Source: an uncultured Clostridium sp.
GTDB lineage: Bacteria > Bacillota > Clostridia > Clostridiales > Clostridiaceae
Assembly: GCA_900547475.1 (NCBI GenBank)
Contig: URGW01000014.1
Coordinates: forward strand, 1-64,000
Length of the DNA stretch: 64,000 bases
Reading direction: 5' to 3'
Below are positions 26,251 through 36,741 of the stretch, piece by piece. The position numbers were made by a program, and so were the translations under genes. Below the pieces are notes generated by a model. It had not been told where the DNA came from. It worked only from the letters and a program-made list of their open reading frames with translations, and did no database searches. Positions within the stretch are counted from its first letter, which is position 1. The number at the start of each line of letters is the position of its first letter.

Positions 26251-28458
26251 TTGAATTTATATGCTGAAATAATATTAAATTCAGAAGCACTAGAAATTGA
26301 TAGACCTTTTACATATAAGATTCCAGTAGAGCTTGAGGAAAAAGTTCAGGTAGGACAAATAGTAAAGGTTCCATTTGGAATGGGCAATAAAACATCAGAA
26401 GGTTTTGTGCTTTCAATAAAGGAAGAAAATGAAGTTAACATAAGTTTTAGAGTTAAGAAAATTTCTTCAATAGTAACAGATGAGCCTATTATAAATGAGG
26501 ATGATATTAACCTTATTAATTTTTTAAGAGAAAAGTATTTGTGTAAATATATTGATGCATTTAGATTACTTATTCCTGTTGGAATTATGAAAGGTGCTAA
26601 AAGTAAAAGAAAAAAGGTAATAGTATTCAAAAGTGATGATTTAAGTTGTATACAAAAACCTGATGGATATATAGATATTATTAACTTTTTAAGGGAAAAT
26701 TCAGGTAAGTATACAAAGAGTGAGCTTATTAATGTTAATTCAATATCTCAGTATAAATTAAATAAATTAATTGAAAAAGAATTATTAGTAGTAGAAGAAG
26801 AGACTGTTTTTAGGTATAATAATAGAACTTACAATATAGATTATGAAAAAGAGTTAACATTTGAGCAAAAATATGTTCTTGATGAATATAATAATTCTGA
26901 TAATAAATTATTTTTACTTAAAGGTGTTACCGGTTCAGGTAAAACAGAAGTATATATGAGAATGGTTGAAGATGTATTAGAAAAAAATCAGTCAGCTATA
27001 GTTTTGGTTCCTGAAATATCATTAACACCTCAAATGATTGAGAGATTTAAGGGCAGATTCGGAAGAAATGTTGCTTTATTTCATAGTAAGTTATCTGATG
27101 GGGAAAGATTCGATGAGTGGTTTAGAGTAAAGGAAGGTAAGGCTAAACTTGTAGTAGGAGCAAGAAGTGCTATTTTTTTACCATTAAAAAATCTAGGACT
27201 TATTATTATTGATGAGGAACATGAAAATACATATAAATCAGATCAAAATCCTAAATATCAAACTAAAGAGGTTGCAGAATTTTTAAGTAATCAAAAGGAG
27301 TGTAGAGTAGTCTTAGGATCAGCTACACCAACGATAGAAACTTATTATAGAGCTTTAACAGGGGACTTAAAATTATTAGAATTAAATTCAAGAGTTGATG
27401 GTAAAGCTATGCCTCCTATGAAAATCGTTGATATGAGAAGTGAATTAAGAAGTGGAAATATATCTTTATTTAGCAGAGAACTTTTTAGAGATATTCAAGA
27501 AAAACTTTCTAAAGGAGAGCAGATAATATTATTCTTAAATAGAAGAGGATTTTCTACTTTTGTATCCTGTAGAAGTTGTGGATATGTATTTAAGTGTGAG
27601 GAATGTGATATTTCTATGACGTATCATAGAAGTGGAATGCTTGTTTGTCATTATTGTGGAAAAACAAAAAGATCTCCAGAAAAGTGCCCAAAATGTGATA
27701 GTAAATATGTTAAGTTTTTTGGAGCAGGAACTCAAAGAGTTGAGGAAGAGGTAAAAAAATACTTTAAAGATGCTAGAGTTTTAAGAATGGATGTAGATAC
27801 TACAAGAGGTAAAGACTCTTATGAAAATATCTATAACTCATTTAAAGAGGGAAAAGCTGATATTCTTATAGGAACCCAAATGATCTCAAAAGGTCTTGAT
27901 TTTAAAAAAGTTACTCTTGTGGGTGTATTAGCAGCGGATATGTCTATAAATATACCTGACTATAGGGCGGCAGAAAGAACTTTTCAAATAATTACTCAAG
28001 TTGCAGGAAGAGCAGGGCGTGGAGAAAAGCAAGGTAAAGTAGTAATACAAACATATACTCCAGAACATTATAGTTTAGAATATGCTGTTAATTATGATTA
28101 TGAAGGGTTTTATGAGAAGGAATTTACAGTTAGAGCATTAATGAAATATCCACCCTTTGGTAAGATATTATTAATAAATGGGATATCAAAAAAAGAGGAG
28201 TTATTGAAAAACTTTATGCATAAAATATTTAATGTGATAAAACCACTAGCTGAAAAGGAATTAGATGTTGATGTTTTAGGACCAATACCATGTTTAGTAT
28301 CTAAAGTTAAAGAAAATTATAGATGGCAAATTGTGATGAAAGGTGAATTTGAATCAGAATTTGCTAAAAAAATTAAAGAACTACTTTATGATGAGAACAA
28401 GAACGTATATAATGATATACGAATAAGTATGGATATAAATCCAAATAATTTATTCTAG
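26251..28458 (+). CDS. priA: Primosomal replication restart helicase PriA
   Basis: Reloads the replisome at collapsed forks. The 735-residue protein has an N-terminal 3'-DNA-binding domain, helicase motifs GVTGSGKTEVY (about 225-235) and IIIDEEHE, a zinc-binding block with CRSCG, CEECD, CHYCG and CPKC, and helicase motifs V-VI including GTQMISKGLDF and QVAGRAGRG. It starts with TTG after GAGGGTG. A short hairpin (about 26182-26195, AACTC/GAGTT) lies in its leader. Confidence 0.96.
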   Translation: MNLYAEIILNSEALEIDRPFTYKIPVELEEKVQVGQIVKVPFGMGNKTSEGFVLSIKEENEVNISFRVKKISSIVTDEPIINEDDINLINFLREKYLCKYIDAFRLLIPVGIMKGAKSKRKKVIVFKSDDLSCIQKPDGYIDIINFLRENSGKYTKSELINVNSISQYKLNKLIEKELLVVEEETVFRYNNRTYNIDYEKELTFEQKYVLDEYNNSDNKLFLLKGVTGSGKTEVYMRMVEDVLEKNQSAIVLVPEISLTPQMIERFKGRFGRNVALFHSKLSDGERFDEWFRVKEGKAKLVVGARSAIFLPLKNLGLIIIDEEHENTYKSDQNPKYQTKEVAEFLSNQKECRVVLGSATPTIETYYRALTGDLKLLELNSRVDGKAMPPMKIVDMRSELRSGNISLFSRELFRDIQEKLSKGEQIILFLNRRGFSTFVSCRSCGYVFKCEECDISMTYHRSGMLVCHYCGKTKRSPEKCPKCDSKYVKFFGAGTQRVEEEVKKYFKDARVLRMDVDTTRGKDSYENIYNSFKEGKADILIGTQMISKGLDFKKVTLVGVLAADMSINIPDYRAAERTFQIITQVAGRAGRGEKQGKVVIQTYTPEHYSLEYAVNYDYEGFYEKEFTVRALMKYPPFGKILLINGISKKEELLKNFMHKIFNVIKPLAEKELDVDVLGPIPCLVSKVKENYRWQIVMKGEFESEFAKKIKELLYDENKNVYNDIRISMDINPNNLF

Positions 28459-28469
28459 GAGGAGATAAA

Positions 28470-28913
28470 ATGGCAATTAGAACTATTAGAACTAAGGGAG
28501 ACGATGTTTTAAGAAAGAAGTGTAAAGAGGTTACTGAGATAACTAAGAGAGAAATAACTCTTATTAATGATATGGTAGATACTATGTTTGAAGCAAATGG
28601 TGTTGGATTAGCTGCACCACAAGTTGGAATACTTAAGAGAATATTTGTTATAGATATTGATGATGAGAATGGAACAATGGTATTTATTAATCCAGAAATT
28701 TTAGAAACTAGTGGAACTCAATGTGGAGAAGAGGGATGCTTAAGTGTACCTGGAGAGTTTAGTGAAGTAGAAAGACCTAATTACGTAAAGGTTAAGGCAC
28801 TAAATGAAAAAGGAGAAGAATTTATTTTAGAAGGAGAAGGATTATTAGCAAGAGCTATATTACATGAAAATGATCATTTAAATGGTGTTTTATATGTAGA
28901 TCTTGTAAAGTAG
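28470..28913 (+). CDS. def: Peptide deformylase
   Basis: Removes the formyl group from nascent proteins. The 147-residue metal enzyme has all three motifs: GVGLAAPQVG (about 46-55), EGCLSVPGE (metal cysteine) and HENDHLNGVLY (two metal histidines and the catalytic glutamate). AGGAGG precedes the ATG. It pairs with fmt downstream, which adds the formyl group to initiator tRNA. Confidence 0.97.
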   Translation: MAIRTIRTKGDDVLRKKCKEVTEITKREITLINDMVDTMFEANGVGLAAPQVGILKRIFVIDIDDENGTMVFINPEILETSGTQCGEEGCLSVPGEFSEVERPNYVKVKALNEKGEEFILEGEGLLARAILHENDHLNGVLYVDLVK

Positions 28914-28926
28914 GAGGTATTTATAA

Positions 28927-29853
28927 ATGAAAATTGTATTTATGGGAACTCCTGATTTTGCTGTTCCATCATTAGAAGCTTTAATAGAAAAGTATGGAGT
29001 AGAGGCTGTTTTTACACAGCCTGACAGACCTAAAGGAAGAGGTAAAAAAATGGCCTTTTCTCCAGTAAAAGAAGTAGCTATAAGACATGATATAAAAGTA
29101 TTTCAACCAGAAAAATTAAAGGATGACAGAGAAGCTATAGAATATCTAAAGGATCTTAAACCAGATTTTATAATAGTAGTTGCCTTTGGTCAGATATTAA
29201 CTAAAGAGGTTTTAGATATTCCTAAGTATGGTTGTATAAATTTACATGCATCACTGCTTCCTATGTATAGAGGTGCAGCACCACTTAATTGGGTTGTAAT
29301 TAACGGAGAGAGAAAATCAGGTAATACAACTATGCTTATGGATGTTGGATTAGATACTGGTGATATGTTATTAAAAGATGAGGTAGAAATAACTGAAAAC
29401 ATGACAGCTGGAGAGTTACATGATATATTAATGGTTAGAGGGGCAAATCTTTTAATAGAAACAATTGAAGGTGTTGCCAACGGTACTATAAAAGGTATAA
29501 AACAAGAAGGTGAAACTTGTTATGCAAAAATGCTTTCTAAAAATACTGGTAAAATATCTTGGGATAAGAGCGCTATAGAAATACATAATTTAATTAGAGG
29601 TCTTAACCCATGGCCAATTGCACATACTACATATAAAGGTGATAATATGAAGATATATGAATCTGAGGTTTTAAATGAAAATAGTAATAAAGAACCTGGA
29701 ACTATATTAAATGTTAATAAAACCGGTATGAAAGTTAGTTGTAATGAAGGTGTTTTACTAGTTAAAAAAGTTCAATTCCCTAATGGAAAGCCATTAACTA
29801 TTGAACAATATATAAATGGTAAAGATATTGAGGTTGGTTGTAAATTGTTATAA
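28927..29853 (+). CDS. fmt: Methionyl-tRNA formyltransferase
   Basis: Formylates initiator Met-tRNA using 10-formyltetrahydrofolate. The 308-residue protein has the N-terminal MGTPDFAVPSLEAL, the folate-site INLHASLLPMYRGAAPLNW, the D-residue region MDVGLDTGDML and a C-terminal OB-like domain. It lies 13 bp after def. Confidence 0.97.
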   Translation: MKIVFMGTPDFAVPSLEALIEKYGVEAVFTQPDRPKGRGKKMAFSPVKEVAIRHDIKVFQPEKLKDDREAIEYLKDLKPDFIIVVAFGQILTKEVLDIPKYGCINLHASLLPMYRGAAPLNWVVINGERKSGNTTMLMDVGLDTGDMLLKDEVEITENMTAGELHDILMVRGANLLIETIEGVANGTIKGIKQEGETCYAKMLSKNTGKISWDKSAIEIHNLIRGLNPWPIAHTTYKGDNMKIYESEVLNENSNKEPGTILNVNKTGMKVSCNEGVLLVKKVQFPNGKPLTIEQYINGKDIEVGCKLL

Positions 29854-29871
29854 TATGAAAGGGGAAGTTTT

Positions 29872-30567
29872 ATGTTTTATCCAGGATTTTATTTTGACAG
29901 AACTATGATTTTGTTGCTACCTGCAATAATAATTGCATTTTGGGCACAATCAAAGGTAAGTGGAACATATAGAAAATATAGAACTATAAGGACTATGAAT
30001 GGATATACAGGTGAAAATGTTGCGCGAATGATGCTTGATGCAGCAGGTCTTTATGATGTACCTGTAGTTGAAATTAGAGGTGAGTTAACAGATCACTATG
30101 ATCCAACAAGGAGAGTTGTACGATTATCTAGTGATATATATCATGGAGCAAGTATAGCATCGGCAGGAATAGCAGCTCATGAAGTGGGGCATGCAATACA
30201 GCATAAAGAAGCATATAAGCCTTTAGTATTAAGAACATCTATAGCTACAGCTGTTAATTTTAGCAGTCAGGCATCAATTGTTATATTTATGATAGGTTTA
30301 CTTTTTAGTATTCCACTACTAACAAATATAGGAATTATATTTTTTACAGTAGCAGTAATTTATCAATTAATAACATTACCAGTAGAATTTAATGCTTCAA
30401 GAAGAGCGTTAAATATATTAGAGGGTAGAAATATATTATATGGTAATGAGGTTAGTGGGGCAAAAAGTGTATTAAGTGCAGCAGCAATGACATATGTAGC
30501 AGCGGCATTAATGTCAATTTCACAATTAATAAGATTAATTGCAATTAGTAATAGAAATAATGATTAA
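29872..30567 (+). CDS. YugP-family membrane zinc metallopeptidase
   Basis: A 231-residue membrane protein with a zinc-protease motif AAHEVGHAIQH (HExxH, about 104-108). It has an N-terminal membrane segment (about 12-25) and two to three more hydrophobic helices in the C-terminal half. Homologues in the fmt-rsmB region are called DUF-type zinc metallopeptidases; the substrate is unknown. A GGGGAAG site precedes the ATG. rsmB follows 10 bp later. Confidence 0.85.
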   Translation: MFYPGFYFDRTMILLLPAIIIAFWAQSKVSGTYRKYRTIRTMNGYTGENVARMMLDAAGLYDVPVVEIRGELTDHYDPTRRVVRLSSDIYHGASIASAGIAAHEVGHAIQHKEAYKPLVLRTSIATAVNFSSQASIVIFMIGLLFSIPLLTNIGIIFFTVAVIYQLITLPVEFNASRRALNILEGRNILYGNEVSGAKSVLSAAAMTYVAAALMSISQLIRLIAISNRNND

Positions 30568-30577
30568 GAGGTAACGT

Positions 30578-31891
30578 ATGAATAGTAGAGAAGTAGCATT
30601 AAACATAATTAACAGAGTTTTAATTGAAGGAGCATATTCTAATTTAGTTTTATCTAATGAATTAAATGAATCTGACTTAAATGAAAAAGATAGAGCTTTA
30701 GTAACAGAACTTGTTTATGGAACTATAAGAAGAAAGAAAACATTAGATATGATAATTTCTAATTATATTAAGGATATATCTTTAATGGATGAAAGAGTAT
30801 TAAACATATTAAGAATGGCTATATATCAAATGCACTTTTTAGATAAGGTTCCAGAATTTGCAGCTTGCAATGAGGCAGTTGAACTAGCAAAGCAAATTTC
30901 AGTTCAAGATTCAAAGTTAGTTAATGGAATATTAAGAAGTTACACTAAAAATCCCGATGATATGGATGTAAAAGATAAAATTGATAGATTAGTATATCAA
31001 TATTCTTATGAGCCATGGTTTATAAGAATGATGTATAAACAATATGGAGAAGAAAATGGAAGAAAGATTTTATCAGGATTAAATGCAACACCTAAGGTAA
31101 CAGTTAGAGTTAATGCAAGTAAAGGTGATTATGATGAAGTTTTTGAAAGACTTGAAGAAATGGGATATGATGTAGAAGAAGGATATGCTTGTCCTGAAGC
31201 TATCATAATAAAGGGTGGAAGCTCTATCGAAAATAATGAGTTATTTAAAGAAGGGTTAATTACAGTTCAAGATGAAAGTGCGATGCTTGTATCACCTCTT
31301 TTAGATTTAAATCCTGGAGATGTTGCATTAGATCTTTGTGCTGCACCAGGAGGAAAAACAACTCACATAGCTGAGTTATTAGAAGATGAAGGAAAGGTAT
31401 ACTCTTTCGATTTACATGAAAATAAGCTATCTTTAATCAATGAAAATTTACACAGATTAGGGTTAAATAATGTAGAAGTAGAGGCTATGGATGCAACAAA
31501 GTTAAATTCTAAATATGTAGCATGTGCTGATAAAGTATTGATAGATGTACCTTGTTCAGGGCTTGGTATAATAAGAAAGAAACCAGAAATTAAGTGGAAT
31601 AAATCAAGAAAATCACTTAAAGATTTAGTGCCAACACAAAGAGCAATAATGGAAAATGCTTGGATGTATTTAAAGAATGGCGGAACTATGATTTACTCAA
31701 CTTGTACATTAAATACTGAAGAAAATCAAGATAATGTAGAGTGGTTCTTAAATAAATATAAAGATGCAAAAGTAGAAAAGATATTCTTAGGAAATATGGA
31801 TAATTTCATTTACAATAATGATGGTTCTTTAACAATATTACCAAATGAATATATGGATGGATTCTATATTGCTAAGATTTCTAAAAAGTAG
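30578..31891 (+). CDS. rsmB: 16S rRNA (cytosine-967-C5) methyltransferase RsmB
   Basis: SAM-dependent m5C methyltransferase of 16S rRNA. The 437-residue protein has an N-terminal NusB-like RNA-binding domain (about 1-130) and a C-terminal Rossmann domain with LDLCAAPGGKTTHIAELL, the catalytic cysteines in DVPCSGLG and STCTLNTEENQ. It sits in the conserved def-fmt-(zinc peptidase)-rsmB-rlmN-prpC-prkC order. Confidence 0.96.
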   Translation: MNSREVALNIINRVLIEGAYSNLVLSNELNESDLNEKDRALVTELVYGTIRRKKTLDMIISNYIKDISLMDERVLNILRMAIYQMHFLDKVPEFAACNEAVELAKQISVQDSKLVNGILRSYTKNPDDMDVKDKIDRLVYQYSYEPWFIRMMYKQYGEENGRKILSGLNATPKVTVRVNASKGDYDEVFERLEEMGYDVEEGYACPEAIIIKGGSSIENNELFKEGLITVQDESAMLVSPLLDLNPGDVALDLCAAPGGKTTHIAELLEDEGKVYSFDLHENKLSLINENLHRLGLNNVEVEAMDATKLNSKYVACADKVLIDVPCSGLGIIRKKPEIKWNKSRKSLKDLVPTQRAIMENAWMYLKNGGTMIYSTCTLNTEENQDNVEWFLNKYKDAKVEKIFLGNMDNFIYNNDGSLTILPNEYMDGFYIAKISKK

Positions 31892-31902
31892 TAGGTGAAC
31901 AA

Positions 31903-32934
31903 ATGTATAATATTTTAGATTTTACATTAGAAGAATTACAAAGCTGGATGAAGGAAAATGGTGAAAGTGCTTTTAGAGCAAAGCAAGTTTTTTCTTGGAT
32001 TTATAAGGCGGTATGGAACTTTGATGATATGAAGAACATACCTGGTGCTTTAAAGGATAAGTTAAAGGAGAATTTCACTATTGAAATTCCTAAAATTGTA
32101 GAAGTATATGAATCTAATGTAGATGATACTAAAAAGATTTTATTATCAATGAAAGATAATAATTTAATAGAATGTGTTCTTATGAAATATAAACATGGAA
32201 ATTCAATTTGTGTATCTACTCAAGTAGGTTGTAGAATGGGGTGCAAATTTTGCGCCTCTACAATCGGAGGTAGAATAAGAGATTTAAGTGCTGGCGAAAT
32301 ACTTTCAGAAATAATGGTAGCACAAAAATTCTTAGGAGAAAGAATTTCAAATGTTGTTTTAATGGGAAGCGGAGAACCATTAGATAACTATGATAATGTA
32401 GTTAAATTCTTAAATTTGGTAAATGCTGAATATGGATTAAATATAGGTCAAAGACATATAACATTATCTACATGTGGAATAGTACCTAAAATAAAAGAGT
32501 TAGCAGATTTAAATTTAAGTATTACATTAGCAATTTCATTGCACGCATTTAGTGATGAAAAAAGAAAAACAATAATGCCTATAGCTAATAAATATAGTAT
32601 TAATGAAATATTAGAAGCTTGTAGATACTATATGGATAAAACAGGGCGTAGAATTACATATGAATATTCTTTAGTATCTGGAGTTAATGATGGAAAAGAA
32701 GATGCTAAATCTTTAGCAAAATTATTGAAGAATATGAGTTGTCATGTTAATTTAATTCCAGTTAATGAAATCAAAGAAAATGAATTGAAAAGACCAGCGA
32801 AAAAGACTATAGAAGCTTTTGAAGAAATATTAAAATCACAAGGTATTGAAGTTACTGTTAGAAGAGAAATGGGAACAGACATTAATGCTGCTTGTGGGCA
32901 ATTAAGAAGAAGTTATCTAGACACTCAAAAATAA
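31903..32934 (+). CDS. rlmN: Dual 23S rRNA/tRNA A2-methyltransferase RlmN
   Basis: Radical SAM enzyme that makes 2-methyladenosine in 23S rRNA and tRNA. The 343-residue protein has cluster cysteines in CRMGCKFCAST (C-x3-C-x2-C) and the family motif MGSGEPLDNYDNV. The methyl-carrier cysteine is likely in the C-terminal AACGQLRR, with a second in STQVGC. The following gene starts 17 bp after its stop. Confidence 0.96.
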   Translation: MYNILDFTLEELQSWMKENGESAFRAKQVFSWIYKAVWNFDDMKNIPGALKDKLKENFTIEIPKIVEVYESNVDDTKKILLSMKDNNLIECVLMKYKHGNSICVSTQVGCRMGCKFCASTIGGRIRDLSAGEILSEIMVAQKFLGERISNVVLMGSGEPLDNYDNVVKFLNLVNAEYGLNIGQRHITLSTCGIVPKIKELADLNLSITLAISLHAFSDEKRKTIMPIANKYSINEILEACRYYMDKTGRRITYEYSLVSGVNDGKEDAKSLAKLLKNMSCHVNLIPVNEIKENELKRPAKKTIEAFEEILKSQGIEVTVRREMGTDINAACGQLRRSYLDTQK

Positions 32935-32951
32935 AGGGGAGAAGAGAAGAA

Positions 32952-33668
32952 ATGGTGGGTATAAAAAGTGATGTAGGTATAGTTAGAAAATTAAATGAGG
33001 ATTATGCTGGGTATATTGAAGAGGAAGAATATAAGTTATATGTTGTAGCAGATGGTATGGGAGGTCATAATGCTGGAGAAGTAGCTAGCGAAATGGCTGT
33101 AAATGCTGTTAAAGCATATGTTAAAGAAAATTATAAAAATGAAGGTAGTAACGTACTTGAAAATGCTATATTTTTTGCAAATGAAAAAATATATGATAAA
33201 GCAATAGGTGGTTTGGAGTACAAAGGTATGGGAACTACTTTAGTTGCTGCCTTAGTGTATGAAGATGAGGTTATTGTTGCTAATGTTGGGGATAGTAGTT
33301 GTTTTGGTATTATTGGTAACGATATTATTAAAATTACAAAAGATCATTCTTTAGTACAAGAGCTTATAGATTCTGGAAGTATAACTGAAGAAGAGGGAAG
33401 AAATCATCCTAAAAAAAATATTATTACTAGAGCATTAGGAACTAATAATGTTGTTAAAATTGATATATTTAAAATTGATATAAACACTTATGATAAGTAT
33501 TTGTTGTGTACAGATGGATTATCTAATGAGGTTTTAGAAGAAGAAATATTAAGGGAAATAAATAATATTAATGACTACAATACTGCCTGTGACAAGTTAG
33601 TTTTATTAGCAAAGAATCGAGGGGGAAGAGATAATATTACGGTCTTGCTATTTGGAGGAGAGGTGTAG
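32952..33668 (+). CDS. prpC: PP2C-type serine/threonine phosphatase PrpC
   Basis: Metal-dependent protein phosphatase that reverses PrkC phosphorylation. The 238-residue protein has the PP2C motifs NEDYAGY, VADGMGGHNAGEVASEMA, GMGTTLVAAL, ANVGDSSCFG, TRALG and GGRDNITVLL. The ATG at 32952 lies after GGGGAGAAGAGAAG; an in-frame start at 32892 is inside rlmN. It is followed 2 bp later by the kinase, forming the usual kinase/phosphatase pair. Confidence 0.95.
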   Translation: MVGIKSDVGIVRKLNEDYAGYIEEEEYKLYVVADGMGGHNAGEVASEMAVNAVKAYVKENYKNEGSNVLENAIFFANEKIYDKAIGGLEYKGMGTTLVAALVYEDEVIVANVGDSSCFGIIGNDIIKITKDHSLVQELIDSGSITEEEGRNHPKKNIITRALGTNNVVKIDIFKIDINTYDKYLLCTDGLSNEVLEEEILREINNINDYNTACDKLVLLAKNRGGRDNITVLLFGGEV

Positions 33669-33670
33669 AG

Positions 33671-35758
33671 ATGATCGGTGAAGTATTAGGAAATAGATAT
33701 GAACTGATAGAAAAAATAGGTGAAGGTGGGATGGCTATAGTCTATAAAGCTAGAGATAATAAGTTAAGTAGACTAGTAGCTGTAAAAATTCTAAAAGTAG
33801 AATTTGCCAATAATAAAGATATTTCAGATAAATTTAAAAAAGAAGCAACAGCTATAGCAAATTTTTCAGATGCAAATATAGTTAATGTATTAGATGTTGG
33901 TCACGAGGAAGAAGGAAATATAGACTATTTTGTTATGGAATATGTTGATGGTAAAACATTAAAAGATTTAATAGTTGAAAATGGGAAACTAAATTATACA
34001 GTTGCCATTAGCATAGGAATTCAAATAGCAAAAGCTTTAGAATGTGCTCATAGAAATAATATTATTCATAGAGATGTAAAGCCTCAAAATATATTAGTTA
34101 CTGAAAATGGATTAGTAAAGGTTACTGATTTTGGGATAGCTAAAAGTTCAACGTCAGCAACTATAACTAACACAACAACAATAATGGGGTCTGCACATTA
34201 TTTATCACCAGAGCAAGCTAAAGGTACATTTGTTGATTTAAGATCAGATATTTATTCTTTAGGAATAGTTCTATATGAAATGGTAACAGGATTACTTCCC
34301 TTTGATGGTGAATCTCCAGTTACAATTGCTTTAAAGCATATTCAATCAGAACCTATTGAACCTAAAAAATATAATATTTCTATACCAGATAGTTTAAATA
34401 ATTTAATAATGAAGTCTATAAGTAAAGAAAGTGTAAATAGATATCAAAATTGTAGAGAGTTGATAAATGATTTACAAAAGATAAAAGAAAATCCTAATAC
34501 TACTATTGGTGCTAGAGCTAATTATGATGATGGTAGAACTATAGTAATGGAGCCTATTAGAACTGAAAATATTGTAAATAAAGAGGCAAATGTAACACCT
34601 AACAAAAATTTATATTCTAAATCTGATTTCGAAAATGATTATGAAGAGGATGATGAGGAAGAAGATGATGATTTCTTTGAGGCAAAAAATAAATCAAAGA
34701 AAAATAAGCGCAATAATAAAACTATGATAATTCTTGGAGTTATAGTTATGATAATTGCATTATTAAGTGGAATAGCATTTGGTTCAGGATTATTAAGTGG
34801 GGGTGGAACCACTAATAATAAAGTTACAGTTCCTGATATAGTTGGTATGACTCTTGATAATGCTAAAAAAGAGTTACAAAAGTTAGGGTTAAATGTTAAA
34901 GTTGTAGAAACTGTTGAAAGTGATGAAGAAGAAAATACTATATTAGAAATGAATCCTACAGGAAATACAGAAGCTAAAAAGGGAGATACTATAGAGGTTA
35001 AAATTTCTGGAGGTGTAGCTAAAATAAAGGTTCCTGATTTAAGGGATTATGAAATAAATTATATAAAGGACTTATTAACTCAAAAAGGGTTGGACTGGAA
35101 TATTACTGAACAATATAGTGAAAACATTAAATCAGGATATTTAATAAATCAGTATCCAGAAAGAGATACAGAAGTTACAAAGGGAACAACGATTGAACTT
35201 ACTATAAGTAAAGGGCCAGAAGAAAAATTTGTATCAGTATCTAATTACTTAGGGCAAAATGTAGATTCTGTTAAGAGTGACTTAGAAGCTTTAGGATTAA
35301 TAGTTATACTTGAAGAGCAAAAAACTGATAGGGAATCAGAAGATGGTGTTGTATTAAAACAATCTATTAAGAGTGGTGCTAAAGTTTCCGAGGGGGTTGA
35401 AATTACTTTAACTTATGGAAGATATACAGCACCTACTAATATAGATATTAGCCAGTATTTAAGTGTTGGTATGGCTTTAACAGATGCTATTAACTCTTTA
35501 AATACAGCTGGAATATCATATAGTATATCTGGTGGAACGCCACCTGAAAGTGATATGAGTTTATATACTGTAAAAGGCTTTACAAATAAAATAAAGCAAG
35601 GTGAAACTGTTAAAATTCAGGTTGAAAAAACTCAAAATACTGAGCCAACAGATCCAAATGAAGGTGAAGATGATAAAACAAATACAGATACAAGTAATGG
35701 AGAATCTGCAAGCACAAATGTTAATGTAGATGCAGGAAATGATACATCAAAGAACTAA
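33671..35758 (+). CDS. prkC: PASTA-domain serine/threonine kinase PrkC
   Basis: Membrane kinase that senses muropeptides and controls germination and cell wall functions in Firmicutes. The 695-residue protein has an N-terminal kinase domain (about 1-270) with GEGGMAIVYKARD, HRDVKPQNIL and TDFGIAK, an acidic/basic juxtamembrane stretch, a single TM (about 350-372), and an extracellular region with PASTA repeats beginning VTVPDIVGMTLDNAKKEL, IKVPDLRDYEINYIKD and VSVSNYLGQNVDSVK. A fourth, weaker repeat and a low-complexity tail rich in N, T, E and S follow. Confidence 0.95.
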   Translation: MIGEVLGNRYELIEKIGEGGMAIVYKARDNKLSRLVAVKILKVEFANNKDISDKFKKEATAIANFSDANIVNVLDVGHEEEGNIDYFVMEYVDGKTLKDLIVENGKLNYTVAISIGIQIAKALECAHRNNIIHRDVKPQNILVTENGLVKVTDFGIAKSSTSATITNTTTIMGSAHYLSPEQAKGTFVDLRSDIYSLGIVLYEMVTGLLPFDGESPVTIALKHIQSEPIEPKKYNISIPDSLNNLIMKSISKESVNRYQNCRELINDLQKIKENPNTTIGARANYDDGRTIVMEPIRTENIVNKEANVTPNKNLYSKSDFENDYEEDDEEEDDDFFEAKNKSKKNKRNNKTMIILGVIVMIIALLSGIAFGSGLLSGGGTTNNKVTVPDIVGMTLDNAKKELQKLGLNVKVVETVESDEEENTILEMNPTGNTEAKKGDTIEVKISGGVAKIKVPDLRDYEINYIKDLLTQKGLDWNITEQYSENIKSGYLINQYPERDTEVTKGTTIELTISKGPEEKFVSVSNYLGQNVDSVKSDLEALGLIVILEEQKTDRESEDGVVLKQSIKSGAKVSEGVEITLTYGRYTAPTNIDISQYLSVGMALTDAINSLNTAGISYSISGGTPPESDMSLYTVKGFTNKIKQGETVKIQVEKTQNTEPTDPNEGEDDKTNTDTSNGESASTNVNVDAGNDTSKN

Positions 35759-35764
35759 AAAATG

Positions 35765-35798
35765 AGATTGCTTAATTTTAGGCAATCTTATTTTTTTC
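35765..35798 (+). terminator. Intrinsic terminator after prkC
   Basis: AGATTGC (35765-35771) and GCAATCT (35782-35788), then TATTTTTTT. Confidence 0.88.
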
Positions 35799-35877
35799 AG
35801 TTTCTAAAAGAAAATATTGCATTTATTTTAAAATAGTGTTTATTATAAATATGAAGAGTAAAAAGTTTGGAGGTACT

Positions 35878-36741
35878 ATGAAAGGAAAAATAATCAAAGG
35901 AATTGGTGGATTTTATTATGTAAAAACTACTGATGGATTAATTGAATGTAAGGCAAGAGGAAAGTTTAGACATAAGGATATGAAGCCTCTTGTTGGTGAT
36001 GATGTAGACATATTGATTGATAATGGTAAAGGAGTTATTTGCGATATTCATGAAAGAACGTCTGAACTTATTAGACCTACAGTAGCTAATGTAACACAAG
36101 CATTTGTTGTTTTTGCTATAAAGAATCCAGATATTAATTATGATTTACTAAATAGATTTTTAGTGTTATGTGAACACAATAATATTAAAGCAATAGTGTG
36201 TCTAAATAAGGTTGATTTAGTATCAGATGAAGAAAAAGAATTTGTTAAAAGTAAAATAAATGCTATTGGATATGAAGTATTGTTTATTAATGCTAAAAAG
36301 GGGTTAGGTGTAGAATCATTAAAGGAGAAATTGGATGGTAATGTAACTGTTTTATGTGGACCATCAGGAGCGGGAAAATCAACACTGATTAATACACTAA
36401 CAGAAAAATATCATATGGAAACAGGTGAAGTTTCTGATAAAATAGGAAGAGGTAGGCATACTACTAGACATAGTGAACTTATTGATGTAGAAGATGGATA
36501 CATAGTTGATACCCCTGGTTTTTCAACATTAGAAGTAACTTTTATTGAAAAGGATGAGTTGAAATATTGCTTCCCAGAATTTGAGGGATATAATAATCAA
36601 TGTAAATTTAGAGGTTGCTTACATTATAAAGAGCCTAGTTGTGCGGTGAAGAGTGCAGTTGAAGAAGGGGAAATTAATAAATTTAGATATGAATTTTATA
36701 TAAGAACTTTAGAAGAAATAAATAATGGGAGGAAGTATTAA
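35878..36741 (+). CDS. rsgA: Ribosome small-subunit GTPase RsgA
   Basis: Circularly permuted GTPase in 30S maturation. The 287-residue protein has an N-terminal OB domain, the G4 motif NKVD before the G1 motif GPSGAGKSTLINTL, G3-type DTPGFST, and a C-terminal zinc site with cysteines and histidine in CKFRGCLHYKEPSC. The ATG at 35878 follows GGAGGT; an ATG at 35836 lacks a site. Its stop codon overlaps the rpe start by one base. Confidence 0.96.
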   Translation: MKGKIIKGIGGFYYVKTTDGLIECKARGKFRHKDMKPLVGDDVDILIDNGKGVICDIHERTSELIRPTVANVTQAFVVFAIKNPDINYDLLNRFLVLCEHNNIKAIVCLNKVDLVSDEEKEFVKSKINAIGYEVLFINAKKGLGVESLKEKLDGNVTVLCGPSGAGKSTLINTLTEKYHMETGEVSDKIGRGRHTTRHSELIDVEDGYIVDTPGFSTLEVTFIEKDELKYCFPEFEGYNNQCKFRGCLHYKEPSCAVKSAVEEGEINKFRYEFYIRTLEEINNGRKY